Positions 1-11,375 are shown, counted from the stretch's first letter. The stretch is 64,000 nt of DNA from an uncultured Pseudomonadota bacterium (GCA_913058255.1 CAJXQU010000002.1:248001-312000); one strand, 5' to 3'. A program made the numbers and translations. Notes: generated by a model from the sequence alone, not told the origin.

Positions 1-2
1 CA

Positions 3-2240
3 AAATTTGCCGACGAAGATTCAGATCACATTTGGTTTATAAACCTTTGGAAATTCTACCATGAGCAAATGCAGCATTTGTCGCAAAATAAAATGCGTAA
101 ATTATGTAGAACAAATTTTCTAAATTTCATGCATCTACGAGAATGGATGGAGATTCATAGTCAACTAAAAGGCCTGACCGCAGACTTGGGCTTTAGTGCC
201 AACAATGAACCCGCAGAACATGATGCTATTCACCGTTCATTACTGAGTGGATTGCTAGGTAATATAGGTTTTTTGACGGATCGAAAAGAATATACCGGAG
301 CACGAGGCGTAAAGTTTTTTATCTTTCCGGGATCGGGTCAATTTAAAAAGACACCCAAGTGGTTGATGTCCACCGAGCTAGTTGAGACAACAAAATTATA
401 TGGTCGGACTAATGCGAAAATTGAACCTGAGTGGATCATAAAAATTGCTGGAGATTTAGTTAAAAAAAGTTACTCCGATCCACATTGGTCAAAAAAATCT
501 GGACAGGTGAGAGCATTAGAAAAAATTGTTCTCTATGGACTCACCTTATCGGCCGATCGTAGCGTAAATTATGGGCCAATTGATCCTGCTGACTCTCGCC
601 GTTTGTTTATTCAAGGCGCGTTAGTTACTGGGCAAACTCATGCACGTCTTGCATTCTTACAGCATAACCAAAAATTACTTGCTGAGATTGAATCGATGGA
701 ACATCGATCACGTCGGCTCGATATTTTGATCGATGATCAGGTTCGTTTTGACTTCTACGACGAAAAAATACCCGCTCATATTAATAATATTCGAGGTCTG
801 GAAAAATGGTACAAAGATAGTTCAAAACAAGATTCTGATTTCTTATTTTTTGATCGGGATTTTTTGATTCGAGAAGATGCCAATGAAGTTTGTGATCAAG
901 CTTTACCTGAAGAGTTATCAGTAGCGGGAATGAACCTACCATTAACGTATCATTTTGAGCCAGGGGCAAAAGATGATGGTGTCACCTTATCTGTACCAAT
1001 GGCTGTTTTAAATCAATTACAACAGGATCGTTTTGATTGGGTAGTACCTGGTTTAATCAAAGAAAAAGTGACTGAACTGATTCGATCACTACCGAAACAA
1101 TTACGTAGAAATTTCGTTCCCGCACCTAATTATGCAGAAGCTTGTTGTGAGTCGCTTGAGTATGCTGAAGGAAATTTATTTGAAATGATTTCAGCACATC
1201 TGAAAAAGATGACAGGTATAGAAATTCCTATCGATGTCTGGGATCAAAAAAAACTAGCGGATCACTTACAAATAAACTTCAAAGTTATCGATGCTCATGG
1301 CAAGGTAAGTTCGGAAGGACGTAACCTGAAAGGGTTACAAGGTAAATTAGGAGATGAGGTTGAACAAACATTTTCAGCAGAAACCACTTGGGCTATTGAA
1401 CGTAGTAATATACGTAAGTGGGATTTTGGTGAGCTGCCCGAGATAGTAGAGACAGTTAAGCATGGCATGCCTCTGCGCGGTTATCCAGCTTTGGTTGATG
1501 ACGGTGATTCAGTTTCAATAAAGGTTCAAGATACACAAGCAAAAGCCTTAAAATTTCATCAAGATGGGTTAATTAGGTTGATCCGTTTGTCGCTACCTGA
1601 ACAGATGAAATACTTAAATAAAAATCTGCCTGATTTAGAAAAAATATATATACTTTTTTCTTCCGCAGGAAAAAAAGATGAACTTAAAGAAGATCTTGTA
1701 AAGGCGATCATTCAACGTGTATTTATAACAAGTCAAAATATTTTTTATTCTGAACAGGCTTTTCTTAAGCAGCTCGAACAGGGGAGGGGAGAAATTATTC
1801 CCATCGCCACAGAGCTCTCTAAAAAACTTATGAATGCACTTCAACAATTTCATGCCATTAAAAAACGCTTATCTGGAAAGACACCTCTTACATGGTTAAA
1901 CCTAGTTCAAGAAATTCAACTTCAACTGGATAACTTGATCTATCCTGGATTTATTAGTAAAACGCCAGATGAGTGGTTACAGCAATTACCAAAATATCTG
2001 CAAGCTATCGATAAAAGGTTGGATAAATTTGATCGTGATCCTGCTAAAGATAAACAATTATCAGCTAAAGTAAATTCATTCTGGCGGCGCTACATAGAAG
2101 TAGGATCGAAAACTTCGGATCTCTTATATTTTCGTTGGATGATAGAAGAGCTACGAATTTCTATTTTTGCTCAAGAGCTAGGCACAAAACACCCCGTTTC
2201 TGAAAAAAGATTAGAGAAAATTTGGAATGATATTAAATAA
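3..2240 (+). CDS. hrpA: ATP-dependent RNA helicase HrpA, C-terminal part (truncated by window start)
   Basis: The reading frame is open from base 3, with no stop before the first ATG at 69, so the gene enters from outside the window. The residues encoded before that ATG continue the HrpA-type sequence (a DE-SD stretch, NLW, then EQ) into the LCR-NFLN and REW-EIHSQL segments that follow the DEAH helicase core in HrpA. The roughly 745 residues visible correspond to the part after the helicase motors, with the DUF3418-type C-terminal region. HrpA is a cytoplasmic DEAH-box helicase of about 1,300 residues, linked in E. coli to mRNA processing and rescue of stalled ribosomes. No helicase motif is visible here because those lie upstream. 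The 3' end overlaps the next gene by 14 bases. Confidence 0.85.
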   Translation, partial: KFADEDSDHIWFINLWKFYHEQMQHLSQNKMRKLCRTNFLNFMHLREWMEIHSQLKGLTADLGFSANNEPAEHDAIHRSLLSGLLGNIGFLTDRKEYTGARGVKFFIFPGSGQFKKTPKWLMSTELVETTKLYGRTNAKIEPEWIIKIAGDLVKKSYSDPHWSKKSGQVRALEKIVLYGLTLSADRSVNYGPIDPADSRRLFIQGALVTGQTHARLAFLQHNQKLLAEIESMEHRSRRLDILIDDQVRFDFYDEKIPAHINNIRGLEKWYKDSSKQDSDFLFFDRDFLIREDANEVCDQALPEELSVAGMNLPLTYHFEPGAKDDGVTLSVPMAVLNQLQQDRFDWVVPGLIKEKVTELIRSLPKQLRRNFVPAPNYAEACCESLEYAEGNLFEMISAHLKKMTGIEIPIDVWDQKKLADHLQINFKVIDAHGKVSSEGRNLKGLQGKLGDEVEQTFSAETTWAIERSNIRKWDFGELPEIVETVKHGMPLRGYPALVDDGDSVSIKVQDTQAKALKFHQDGLIRLIRLSLPEQMKYLNKNLPDLEKIYILFSSAGKKDELKEDLVKAIIQRVFITSQNIFYSEQAFLKQLEQGRGEIIPIATELSKKLMNALQQFHAIKKRLSGKTPLTWLNLVQEIQLQLDNLIYPGFISKTPDEWLQQLPKYLQAIDKRLDKFDRDPAKDKQLSAKVNSFWRRYIEVGSKTSDLLYFRWMIEELRISIFAQELGTKHPVSEKRLEKIWNDIK

Positions 2241-3753
2241 CAATAACAACTTTAAAACACTTATATTTATTTTTGTTTTTTCTACTCTCAGCCTAATTAA
2301 ACCTGCTGAAGCTGGAATATTTAAAATATTATTAAATGCGGGGCAAGAAGCGGCTGAAGTAGGTAGTAAAGCTGGACGAAAACTCGATACACATCTTCCC
2401 GCATTATCTCATTTACCTGATGAAGTTGGTGTGTCAAAAGTAGGGTTGGAAGTAGACAGTACAGGTTCTCTATCTCTGCTTGCTGAGAGTGGCCAAAAAT
2501 GGCCATTCAGCCAAGGTGACGATATTACTCAGATCATTGCCGATATTAAAAAAACAAACAACTTATCTTCAGGTAAAAAAACTAACGAATTAAAATTTTA
2601 CCTCTCAAGTACAGAACTTTTTAATTCATTTGATAACCCTTTACTTAAAAAAATTGATAATTTAAACCTAACTCACGGAGGAAAGGCCTACCCACTTAGT
2701 TCAGCAACTAATAAGATTGATACTGGTTGGCAGATTCAAGCCCGTGAAAACCTGTACGTCGATATAAAATCACATGTTGATCTAAAGGAAAGTCTATTTA
2801 GAGTTAACCAACCCATCAACTTAGCAAATATGCGTTTAGTTTCTTTTTCGACTGGTACGGAAGGATTTCCATCCAAGATTCAGGTTGCTAGTAAAACAGA
2901 GCTTCCTGATGTGACGATGATTCATCCAGATTATTTGGAAAACAGTCTTAACATTCTCAAACACCAAAGCTTAGTTATCACAGGGAAAAGGGTTGGTGAT
3001 TTTCTTAAGATTAAAGATCCAAAAGGAAAAGAGTCTGCAATTAATCTTAAGACCTTACAAAATGAAGCTGCTAAAAATGATGTTAATCTATTGATTATTG
3101 AATCCACTTCATCTGCTCAGCCCGGCTCAAAGTTATTACCTTGGAATAAATCTGTAAAACAAAAGCAATTACAACAGGCATTTTCCTCTGAAACCTATGG
3201 CGATTTTTTAAGTTCATTTACTAGCAATAAAACTCCCATTTCTCTTATTGCCGAGCAAACTGATAATAATTTTGTCAGCTTTCGAGCACTTCCCAAAAAA
3301 GGGAGTGTCGTATCAAATAGAAAATATAATATTGATGAAGAGGTTTCTGGAATAGAGATTGCGACACATATTACTTTACATGCAGCAAGACTATATACTA
3401 AAAGTGAGGATTATGAGAACGAGCTCGGTCGTCGAATTGTGTCTAGTATTCCTTCTTGGGTTCACACGATATTATTAATAAATATTGTCTCTGGCCTTTT
3501 AGTTCATGTCTTTTCATATTCACTCTGGGGACGTTTATGGCGGCCCGAAGAGAAAGATGATTTTGACTCTTGGTTAAAATATGCACTGCACTGCTTTGTT
3601 TATTTTTCCTTATACATTATCGTCTTTCTAGGTTTGTTTGGAGCAATATTCTTATTAGTACGAGCTCTTATTTGGATTTATAACTTCCTTTTAGGCATTT
3701 TTTATATCCTAACTTGGCCATTTCGATTTATTATTGCTCTTTTTTCACGTTAA
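2227..3753 (+). CDS. Unrecognised secreted/membrane protein, signal peptide plus C-terminal membrane segments
   Basis: I do not recognise a family. The 508-residue product starts with an Asn-rich stretch, then a hydrophobic signal-like segment ending near residue 29 (KPAEA-G). A soluble, Lys/Ser/Asn-rich region of about 370 residues follows. From about residue 408 there are two or three hydrophobic stretches separated by a charged loop (RPEEKDDFD), so the bulk of the protein is probably periplasmic and anchored at its C-terminus. No catalytic motif stands out. The ATG lies inside the last codons of hrpA (14-base overlap), which suggests translational coupling. Its 3' end overlaps the convergent acyltransferase gene by 23 bases. 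Function unknown. Confidence 0.7.
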   Translation: MILNNNNNFKTLIFIFVFSTLSLIKPAEAGIFKILLNAGQEAAEVGSKAGRKLDTHLPALSHLPDEVGVSKVGLEVDSTGSLSLLAESGQKWPFSQGDDITQIIADIKKTNNLSSGKKTNELKFYLSSTELFNSFDNPLLKKIDNLNLTHGGKAYPLSSATNKIDTGWQIQARENLYVDIKSHVDLKESLFRVNQPINLANMRLVSFSTGTEGFPSKIQVASKTELPDVTMIHPDYLENSLNILKHQSLVITGKRVGDFLKIKDPKGKESAINLKTLQNEAAKNDVNLLIIESTSSAQPGSKLLPWNKSVKQKQLQQAFSSETYGDFLSSFTSNKTPISLIAEQTDNNFVSFRALPKKGSVVSNRKYNIDEEVSGIEIATHITLHAARLYTKSEDYENELGRRIVSSIPSWVHTILLINIVSGLLVHVFSYSLWGRLWRPEEKDDFDSWLKYALHCFVYFSLYIIVFLGLFGAIFLLVRALIWIYNFLLGIFYILTWPFRFIIALFSR

Positions 3754-4546
3754 GTGGTAACTGATCACTTTTCAAACGAAAGTAGTTAACTAAATCGAGA
3801 TCATTTTGAATATATTTTGTTTGCTCTGGAGTGATAATAGAGCCGATGTGAACTCTTATGTTTTTATCCTGTTTATTGAGTAACTCTGCACCGTAACGAA
3901 AAGCATGCAGTTTAGGCCCTAACAAATAAAACCAGTAGCTATTTCTACCTTCTATATGAATGGGCAGTACCAAAGCGTTAGTAGCTCGCGCTAAGTGAGC
4001 AATTTGCAAATCCCAGTTAGGATCTGCGACACAGGCTTTTTTAAATTGTAAATGTGCAACATTGCCTGCAGGAAATGTTATCAAGCACTTTCCAGCTTGC
4101 AACCAACGGTATATATCCCTCATCACCTTATGATTAGATTTCTTTGCTTGATTATCCTTGAATGGTATGACGCCAAATAAATGTTCAGAAATAGTCGTTA
4201 TTCGCTGTAAAAATATATTAGCCATCACTTTTACATGAGTATGATGTTTTGAAAAATGATTTAATAAAATTAAAGCTTCAAGGGCTCCAAATGGATGATT
4301 GGAGACGATAATAAGTGGCTCCTTCTTAGGGAGCGTCATCATTGGATTAACTATTTCGTAATTAATATTTAATTTTTCAAGTACCGTAGAAGTAAAATTT
4401 TCGCTCGTCGTTTCTGATTCTATTTCTTGATATAAGTTTGAAAGCTTTTTAAGGCCTAGAATATATTCTATAGGCAACCAGATCTTACGATTAAGGCGTT
4501 CATGTTTTACCGTTTTGAAAAGAGAACTGAGGCTGAATGGATCCAT
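3731..4546 (-). CDS. Lysophospholipid acyltransferase-superfamily protein
   Basis: The 271-residue product carries the block-I motif of glycerolipid acyltransferases as NHPFGALE around residues 82-89, a variant of NH-x4-D with Glu in place of Asp. A second block, FPAGNV, lies near residue 158 and resembles the FPAG of hemolysin-like acyltransferases. Members transfer acyl chains onto lysophospholipids or ornithine at the inner membrane; the substrate here cannot be told. There is no long hydrophobic segment, so it is probably a peripheral membrane enzyme. It converges on the upstream gene with a 23-base overlap and is followed by no other gene on its strand, so it is probably monocistronic. 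Confidence 0.65.
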   Translation of the reverse strand: MDPFSLSSLFKTVKHERLNRKIWLPIEYILGLKKLSNLYQEIESETTSENFTSTVLEKLNINYEIVNPMMTLPKKEPLIIVSNHPFGALEALILLNHFSKHHTHVKVMANIFLQRITTISEHLFGVIPFKDNQAKKSNHKVMRDIYRWLQAGKCLITFPAGNVAHLQFKKACVADPNWDLQIAHLARATNALVLPIHIEGRNSYWFYLLGPKLHAFRYGAELLNKQDKNIRVHIGSIITPEQTKYIQNDLDLVNYFRLKSDQLPLNVKKEQ

Positions 4547-4590
4547 TTAATTATATTTAATAAAAACTTGAACGATAAAGTCTAGAAACA

Positions 4591-4620
4591 AAAATGCCTA
4601 GAATTATATCTAGGCATTTT
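4591..4620 (-). terminator. Rho-independent terminator after the CBS-domain gene
   Basis: A perfect 11-bp inverted repeat (4591-4601 with 4610-4620) has an 8-base AT-rich loop. On the minus strand it is followed by a T-rich run. It lies about 85 bases downstream of the CBS-domain gene, whose transcripts it would end. Confidence 0.75.
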
Positions 4621-4704
4621 CAATCGGTAACTAAACTACCCATAATATTTATAGCTTTAAAATATGATGAAGCTTTCTTATGATGTTAAGAGTGCTAAAG
4701 AATA

Positions 4705-5124
4705 TTAATGTTTTTTATTTGCTTCTGGCGCTGACATAACTTCCAAAGCCATTAGAACATCTCTACGACTGATAGCTCCGACTAATCGATTTTCCTCGAC
4801 CACAGGGTAACGTCGAAATGCTGATTTGAGAAAAAACTCTGCCACTTCAATAATGGGAGTATCAACATCAATGGTCTCTACGGATGTCGCCATGTACTCT
4901 TCCACACGCCCACCACTTTCACCATGATAGCCCGCATTAAGTGCCACTTTCATACAATCTTTTTCAGATAAAAATCCAACAAGATTACCATGATCATCTG
5001 CCACGGGGGCACCTGACATTTTATGCTCTATAAGTATGTGTATCGCTCTTAAAACATCCATATCAGGGGCAAATGTTATTGTTGATCTCCCCATGTACTC
5101 TTTAACTTTAACTGTAGCAAACAT
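4705..5124 (-). CDS. Tandem CBS-domain protein
   Basis: The 139-residue protein is made of two CBS domains and nothing else. The first spans about residues 8-62, with the MSGAPV-D--GNLVGFLSE pattern. The second spans about 78-130, with RRYPVVE--RLVGAISRRDVL. Paired CBS domains form a Bateman module that binds adenine nucleotides or similar ligands. With no fused effector domain, a partner protein probably reads the signal. A good Shine-Dalgarno (GGAGGAAA) sits ahead of the ATG. The gene follows nqrM on the same strand after a 111-base gap, so it could be an extra downstream member of the nqr transcript or have its own promoter. Confidence 0.8.
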   Translation of the reverse strand: MFATVKVKEYMGRSTITFAPDMDVLRAIHILIEHKMSGAPVADDHGNLVGFLSEKDCMKVALNAGYHGESGGRVEEYMATSVETIDVDTPIIEVAEFFLKSAFRRYPVVEENRLVGAISRRDVLMALEVMSAPEANKKH

Positions 5125-5235
5125 GATCTGATTTCCTCCGGTATGTTCATCAGAACGAATTACTTTCTAGACAGACCCTTCTTCAGTTCTTTCAGTATTG
5201 ACGTAATTCTGCTTAGATAAAAATAATTCTCTTAA

Positions 5236-5421
5236 TTATGTATTTTTCTTCTTTTCACACTTCTCTTTTTCTTGTTTTGAGCAAGAACAATTACTAGACA
5301 AACCAACTTGATTAAGCCCACCACAACTACCCTTGATCGCAGGTCGACCCGCAATAACACCGACTGCCATGCCTGTTAATGCTATGCCCATAACTATAAA
5401 GGTAATAATAAAAATAGTCAT
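5236..5421 (-). CDS. nqrM: Na+-NQR maturation protein NqrM
   Basis: This 61-residue protein has one N-terminal membrane helix (about residues 3-25), then a CGGLNQVG segment and a Cys-rich tail (CSC and a further Cys near residue 55). That is the layout of NqrM (DUF539), which is needed to assemble the Na+-translocating NADH:quinone reductase, probably by delivering iron to the intramembrane Fe site between NqrD and NqrE. Its position 3 bases after nqrF is the usual one. The tail is Lys-rich and the Cys spacing is slightly unusual, but synteny makes the call firm. Confidence 0.88.
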   Translation of the reverse strand: MTIFIITFIVMGIALTGMAVGVIAGRPAIKGSCGGLNQVGLSSNCSCSKQEKEKCEKKKNT

Positions 5422-5424
5422 CGT

Positions 5425-6645
5425 TTAACCACCAAAGTCATCAAGGAAGATATGATCACGTTCAACACCGAGATCTTCTAACATGCTGATAACAGCAGAG
5501 TTCATCATAGGAGGTCCACACATGTAGTACTCACAATCTTCTGGAGAGGGGTGATCTTTGAGGTAGTTTTCCTTCAGGACATTATGGATAAAGCCTGTAT
5601 AACCTTCCCAGTTGTCTTCAGGCATTGCATCAGATAATGCGACGTGCCATTTAAAATTGTCATTGTTGGCTTGTAGTGTGTCGAAATCCTCAACATAGAA
5701 CATTTCACGCAGGCTTCGTGCGCCATACCAGAACGTCATTTTACGTTGAGAGTTTAAACGTGAAAGTTGATCAAAAATATGTGAGCGCATTGGGGCCATA
5801 CCAGCACCACCACCGATAAAGACCATTTCTTTGTCAGTATCTTTCGCAAAAAAGTCACCGAATGGACCTGCAATCGTGACCTTATCACCTGGTTTTAGAT
5901 TGTAGATGAATGAAGACATTTTACCGGCTGGAACATCGTCGCTGGCACCGGGTGGTGGTGAAGCAATACGTACGTTGAGCATGATAATGCCTTTCTCTAA
6001 TGGGTAGTTGGCCATTGAGTAAGCACGGGTGACTTCTTCTTCAACGATAGACTCGTAACGCCAGAGATCAAAACGATCCCAGTCTTCACGATATTCACCT
6101 TCTATATCAAAGTTTTTATATTCTATCTGATGAGGAGGGCACTCAATTTGAATGTAACCACCCGCTTGAAAATCGACATTTTCACCTTCAGGCAGTTCAA
6201 GTACTAGCTCTTTAATGAATGTCGCCATACTGTTATTTGATTTAACCGTACACTGCCATTTCTTCACACCAAAAACTTCTTCTGGTACTTGGATGGTCAT
6301 ATCTTGTTTAACCGCAACCTGGCATGAAAGCCGATCACCGTCACACGCTTCTCGCTTAGTAATGTGCGATTCTTCTGTTGGAAGGATAGAACCACCACCT
6401 TCGAAGATTTTCACCTTACATTGCCCACAGGTACCACCGCCGCCACAAGCAGAAGGAACAAATAGATCGGCATCAGCCAAGGCACCCAGTAACTTACTGC
6501 CCGCAGGAGCATGAACCGTTTTCTCACCATTAATGAGGATAGCAATGTCACCGCTGGGAACTAGTTTTGACTTGGCTCCTATAATCAAAAATACCAAGGC
6601 CATAATAATGACCGTGAATAATAAAACGCCTAATAGTATTTCCAT
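5425..6645 (-). CDS. nqrF: Na+-translocating NADH:quinone reductase subunit F
   Basis: NqrF is the NADH-oxidising subunit. It passes electrons from NADH through FAD and a 2Fe-2S cluster into the rest of the pump. The 406 residues show an N-terminal membrane helix (about 3-23) and a ferredoxin domain with cluster cysteines C67, C73, C76 and C108. An FAD-binding RAYS motif lies at about 207-210, and an NAD(P)-binding GGGAGMAP stretch near 278-285. The C-terminus ends in the typical DDFGG. Length matches the family (about 407). The start overlaps the nqrE stop by one base, consistent with coupled translation in the operon. Confidence 0.97.
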   Translation of the reverse strand: MEILLGVLLFTVIIMALVFLIIGAKSKLVPSGDIAILINGEKTVHAPAGSKLLGALADADLFVPSACGGGGTCGQCKVKIFEGGGSILPTEESHITKREACDGDRLSCQVAVKQDMTIQVPEEVFGVKKWQCTVKSNNSMATFIKELVLELPEGENVDFQAGGYIQIECPPHQIEYKNFDIEGEYREDWDRFDLWRYESIVEEEVTRAYSMANYPLEKGIIMLNVRIASPPPGASDDVPAGKMSSFIYNLKPGDKVTIAGPFGDFFAKDTDKEMVFIGGGAGMAPMRSHIFDQLSRLNSQRKMTFWYGARSLREMFYVEDFDTLQANNDNFKWHVALSDAMPEDNWEGYTGFIHNVLKENYLKDHPSPEDCEYYMCGPPMMNSAVISMLEDLGVERDHIFLDDFGG

Positions 6646-7253
6646 TAAAGTTGAATCCCCGAAAATGCCATGAAGCCAAGCGCCATAAGGCCAGCAGTTA
6701 TAAAGGTAATACCTAAGCCTTGTAGCCCATCAGGTACATCAGAATATTTTAGTTTTTCACGGATACCAGCAATTGCAGTGATCGCTAAGGCCCAACCGAG
6801 ACCACTACCAACACCGTAGACAGTACTTTCAGCAAAGTTATAATTTCTTTCGACCATGAATAAGGTGCCGCCCATAATGGCGCAGTTCACCGTGATCAAT
6901 GGTAGGAAGATACCCAACGCGTTATACAGAGCAGGGGTGAAGCGATCCATGGCCATTTCTAAGATTTGAACCATCGCCGCGATAACACCGATATAACTGA
7001 TCAAGCCTAAGAAACTTAAATCAACATTAGGCATGCCAGCCCAAGCTAAAGCACCTTCTTTCAACAACAATTGATAGATCAAGTTATTAGCAGGAACGGT
7101 AATCGCCTGCACGAGAATAACCGCAATACCGAGGCCTAGTGCCGTTTCTATTTTTTTCGAAACCGCAAGGAAAGTACACATGCCCAAGAAGAATGATAAG
7201 GCAAGATTTTCGATAAAAATCGCTTTTACAAACAGGCTGAGGTAATGCTCCAT
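6645..7253 (-). CDS. nqrE: Na+-translocating NADH:quinone reductase subunit E
   Basis: NqrE is an integral membrane subunit. With NqrD it forms the inverted-repeat membrane pair that coordinates the intramembrane iron centre of the pump. The 202-residue product has six hydrophobic segments and the typical start [19 protein letters not shown]. The conserved Cys of the NCAIMGG motif is present near residue 120. Length matches the family (198-202). The first base of its ATG is shared with the end of nqrD, and the stop overlaps the start of nqrF. Confidence 0.97.
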   Translation of the reverse strand: MEHYLSLFVKAIFIENLALSFFLGMCTFLAVSKKIETALGLGIAVILVQAITVPANNLIYQLLLKEGALAWAGMPNVDLSFLGLISYIGVIAAMVQILEMAMDRFTPALYNALGIFLPLITVNCAIMGGTLFMVERNYNFAESTVYGVGSGLGWALAITAIAGIREKLKYSDVPDGLQGLGITFITAGLMALGFMAFSGIQL

Positions 7254-7915
7254 TAGAGAACCTCCGTGCGATGAACCTGGTGGATCTGATAATCAGGAGA
7301 CTCAACTTGCTCTGTCTTCCAGCTCCGAACCGCCCAAATAATAAGGCCAATAACAAAGAAGGCACTTGGCGGTAATAACATCAAACCATTCGGTAGATAC
7401 CAACCTCCTTCGCTGACTGTCGTCAAAATCGTATAGCCAAATAACTTACCAGCACCTAGTAATTCTCTAAAGAAGCCGACAACCATTAACAACAAACTAT
7501 AACCTAAACCATTACCGATACCATCCAAGAAACTCAAGAACGGAGGATTCTTCATGGCATACGCTTCAGCACGGCCTAGAACAATGCAGTTAGTAATGAT
7601 CAAACCAACGAATACAGACAATTGTTTACTAGCCTCAAAAGCAAATGCTTTTAAGATTTGATCAACCACGATGACCAAAGATGCAATAATCGTCATCTGA
7701 ACAATAATCCGAATGCTCGATGGAATATGATTCCTGATCAGACTGATGCAAGCATTAGAGCAGGCTACCACCGACGTTAATGCGATACTCATGATCAGTG
7801 CCGTCATCATGTTAGAAGTTACAGCTAGAGCCGAACAAACACCCAAAACCTGTAAGGTAATTGGATTATTGTCGATTAAGGGATCCAATACATTGGACTT
7901 TGCTTCGCTAGTCAT
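7253..7915 (-). CDS. nqrD: Na+-translocating NADH:quinone reductase subunit D
   Basis: NqrD is the membrane partner of NqrE. The 220-residue product has six predicted helices, the conserved [10 protein letters not shown] segment near the N-terminus and a [11 protein letters not shown] motif near residue 107 that carries the iron-ligating Cys. A cytoplasmic C-terminal tail follows the last helix. It starts 3 bases after nqrC ends and overlaps nqrE by one base. Typical family length is about 210. Confidence 0.97.
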   Translation of the reverse strand: MTSEAKSNVLDPLIDNNPITLQVLGVCSALAVTSNMMTALIMSIALTSVVACSNACISLIRNHIPSSIRIIVQMTIIASLVIVVDQILKAFAFEASKQLSVFVGLIITNCIVLGRAEAYAMKNPPFLSFLDGIGNGLGYSLLLMVVGFFRELLGAGKLFGYTILTTVSEGGWYLPNGLMLLPPSAFFVIGLIIWAVRSWKTEQVESPDYQIHQVHRTEVL

Positions 7916-7918
7916 GCT

Positions 7919-8746
7919 TTATCCTTTAGTACGTAATTTAGTCAAATAAGGGCCAAAACCGCCTTCGCCCAACCAGTAGTTCACCATGTTAGAAACACCT
8001 TTACTGGTTAGTGTTGCGCCTGAAAGTCCATCAACTTGATGATTTTCAGCAGCATTTCCTGCGGCAACCTGACCACGAACGATTTCAAAACGAAGGTCAC
8101 CTTGATCATCAAAGATTGTTTTACCGACCCATTTCGCTTGCCAGTTAGGGTTATCAACTTCGCCACCTAAGCCAGGTGTTTCTGCATGCTGGTAAAACTT
8201 AATACCTTTGACAGTGTTGCCATCATTCTCTAATGATAGGAAGCCATATAAAGTTGACCACAAGCCATAGCCATGAACAGGTAATACAATCTGTTTAATT
8301 TGATCACCGTCTTTTAATAGATAGATCTTGGCATATTTTGCTCGATGGCCAATACCGGCAATGTCTTGTTCTCCAGTCAGGTTAATACTCTGAGCGGGAT
8401 CAGAAGAAGCTTTACGTTGATCATAAGTAGCAGAATCAACATCATCAACATATTCACCTGTTTCAAGATCAACAATTTTGATCTCGAATTGCTTAAACAG
8501 CTCGTCGATATCATTACCGTTGGACTTTAAGTCAGCCACGGCAAGAATGTTTTTCTTAATATCTGCCTTTTTATTACTTAACTGCATCGGCTTTAAAATA
8601 ACCGCAGCGGCAGAAACAAGAATAGAACAGACAAAACACAATACCACCGCGATGATGATGGTCTTTTTAGTGCTATCGTTTGGTAAATTGAGGACTGATG
8701 CGAAGAGTCCAGTCGATTTTTTTTCTAGATTATCGGTATCAGACAT
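7919..8746 (-). CDS. nqrC: Na+-translocating NADH:quinone reductase subunit C
   Basis: NqrC is anchored by one N-terminal helix (about residues 28-52) and has a periplasmic FMN domain. FMN is attached covalently to a Thr by the flavin transferase ApbE. The target motif is visible as DGLSGAT, with the acceptor Thr near residue 245. The 275-residue length fits the family. The N-terminal 25 residues (polar, KKST) are cytoplasmic. The start overlaps the nqrB stop by 8 bases. No apbE lies in this window although NqrB and NqrC both need it. Confidence 0.97.
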   Translation of the reverse strand: MSDTDNLEKKSTGLFASVLNLPNDSTKKTIIIAVVLCFVCSILVSAAAVILKPMQLSNKKADIKKNILAVADLKSNGNDIDELFKQFEIKIVDLETGEYVDDVDSATYDQRKASSDPAQSINLTGEQDIAGIGHRAKYAKIYLLKDGDQIKQIVLPVHGYGLWSTLYGFLSLENDGNTVKGIKFYQHAETPGLGGEVDNPNWQAKWVGKTIFDDQGDLRFEIVRGQVAAGNAAENHQVDGLSGATLTSKGVSNMVNYWLGEGGFGPYLTKLRTKG

Positions 8747-9950
8747 TGCGCTTCACCCTTCGTTTGACATTGGCGCGGACAACAAAAAAGTCGATCAGCG
8801 GAGCAAAGATATTGGCAAAAAGTATCGCAAGCATCATGCCTTCAGGGAAAGCAGGGTTCACAACACGAATCATCACCACCATAAAACCGATCAGCAGGCC
8901 GTAAATCCATCGACCTGTATCTGTCATCGCAGCGGTAACGGGATCTGTCGCCATAAAAATCATGCCGAAAGCAAAACCACCTAGCGTTAAATGCCAGTAC
9001 CAAGGCAGGGCAAACATATAGTTTGTATCGCTGCCGATACCATTAAACATAAGCACCGTTAGGATCATCCCAAAAAGCACACCAAGCATGATTCGATAAG
9101 AAGCCACCCGTGTATAAACTAAGAAAGCAGCGCCTAACAAACAGGCAAAAGCAGAAGTCTCGCCGATTGAGCCAGCCATACCACCAAAGAAAGTCTGCTG
9201 TAGTGTGAAGCCTGCACTCTGAATAGCTTCTAAGCCTCCAGATGCTGCCAACGCTAATGGCGTTGCACTAGTGAAACCATCAACAACATTCCAAATCGTG
9301 TCTCCAGACATCTGTGCAGGGTAAGCAAAAAACAAAAATGCACGTCCCGTTAGAGCGGGGTTTAGAAAGTTTTTACCCGTTCCACCAAAGACTTCTTTAC
9401 CGATGACAACACCAAAGGATATGCCTAAGGCAACCTGCCAGAGAGGAATCGTAGGAGGTAAAATTAAAGAGTAGAGCATTGAAGTAACGAGGAAACCTTC
9501 ATTCACTTCATGGTTTCTTACCGCTGCAAACCAAACTTCCCATAAACCACCCGCGAGTAGCGTGGTGACATAGATCGGTAGAAAATATAACAAACCATGT
9601 GCGAGATTCGCAAACAAGCTATCTGGGTTGAAGCCGATACCTAAACCAACGAGTAACGAACCACGCCAACCTTCAGCTTCGGTCATGGCTAAAGAAGCCA
9701 TAGCGGTATTTGCTTGGTTACCCGTGTTCCATAGCATCATCAGAATAACAGGCAGTGTCGCAACGACGACATAACTCATCACTCTTTTAAGATCGATACC
9801 ATCACGAACATGCGGTGCATGGCGTGTTACATCTTTGGGTGAGTAAAGAAAAGTATCGACCATTTCAAAGACCGCAAAATACCTTTCGTAAGGACCACCT
9901 TTCTCGAAAGAAGGCTCTATTTTATCAAGGAAGCGACGTAAACCTTTCAT
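8739..9950 (-). CDS. nqrB: Na+-translocating NADH:quinone reductase subunit B
   Basis: NqrB is the large membrane subunit that carries covalent FMN and riboflavin and forms much of the ion path. The 403 residues start MKGLRRFLDKIEP as in the family and have about ten hydrophobic helices. The FNPD, NHEVNEGFL and GGTGKNFLNPALTGRAF family segments are present. The flavinylation site reads DGFTSAT with the acceptor Thr at residue 230, slightly different from the usual DGFSGAT. It starts 2 bases after nqrA ends. Confidence 0.97.
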   Translation of the reverse strand: MKGLRRFLDKIEPSFEKGGPYERYFAVFEMVDTFLYSPKDVTRHAPHVRDGIDLKRVMSYVVVATLPVILMMLWNTGNQANTAMASLAMTEAEGWRGSLLVGLGIGFNPDSLFANLAHGLLYFLPIYVTTLLAGGLWEVWFAAVRNHEVNEGFLVTSMLYSLILPPTIPLWQVALGISFGVVIGKEVFGGTGKNFLNPALTGRAFLFFAYPAQMSGDTIWNVVDGFTSATPLALAASGGLEAIQSAGFTLQQTFFGGMAGSIGETSAFACLLGAAFLVYTRVASYRIMLGVLFGMILTVLMFNGIGSDTNYMFALPWYWHLTLGGFAFGMIFMATDPVTAAMTDTGRWIYGLLIGFMVVMIRVVNPAFPEGMMLAILFANIFAPLIDFFVVRANVKRRVKRNV

Positions 9951-9952
9951 GC

Positions 9953-11302
<1,350 letters not shown>

Positions 11303-11375
11303 CTATAGAGTCATACTATGTGTATTCACAGAATGACAATAACTCCTATTTCCAAGTTGAAATTTGTTTGGTCGA

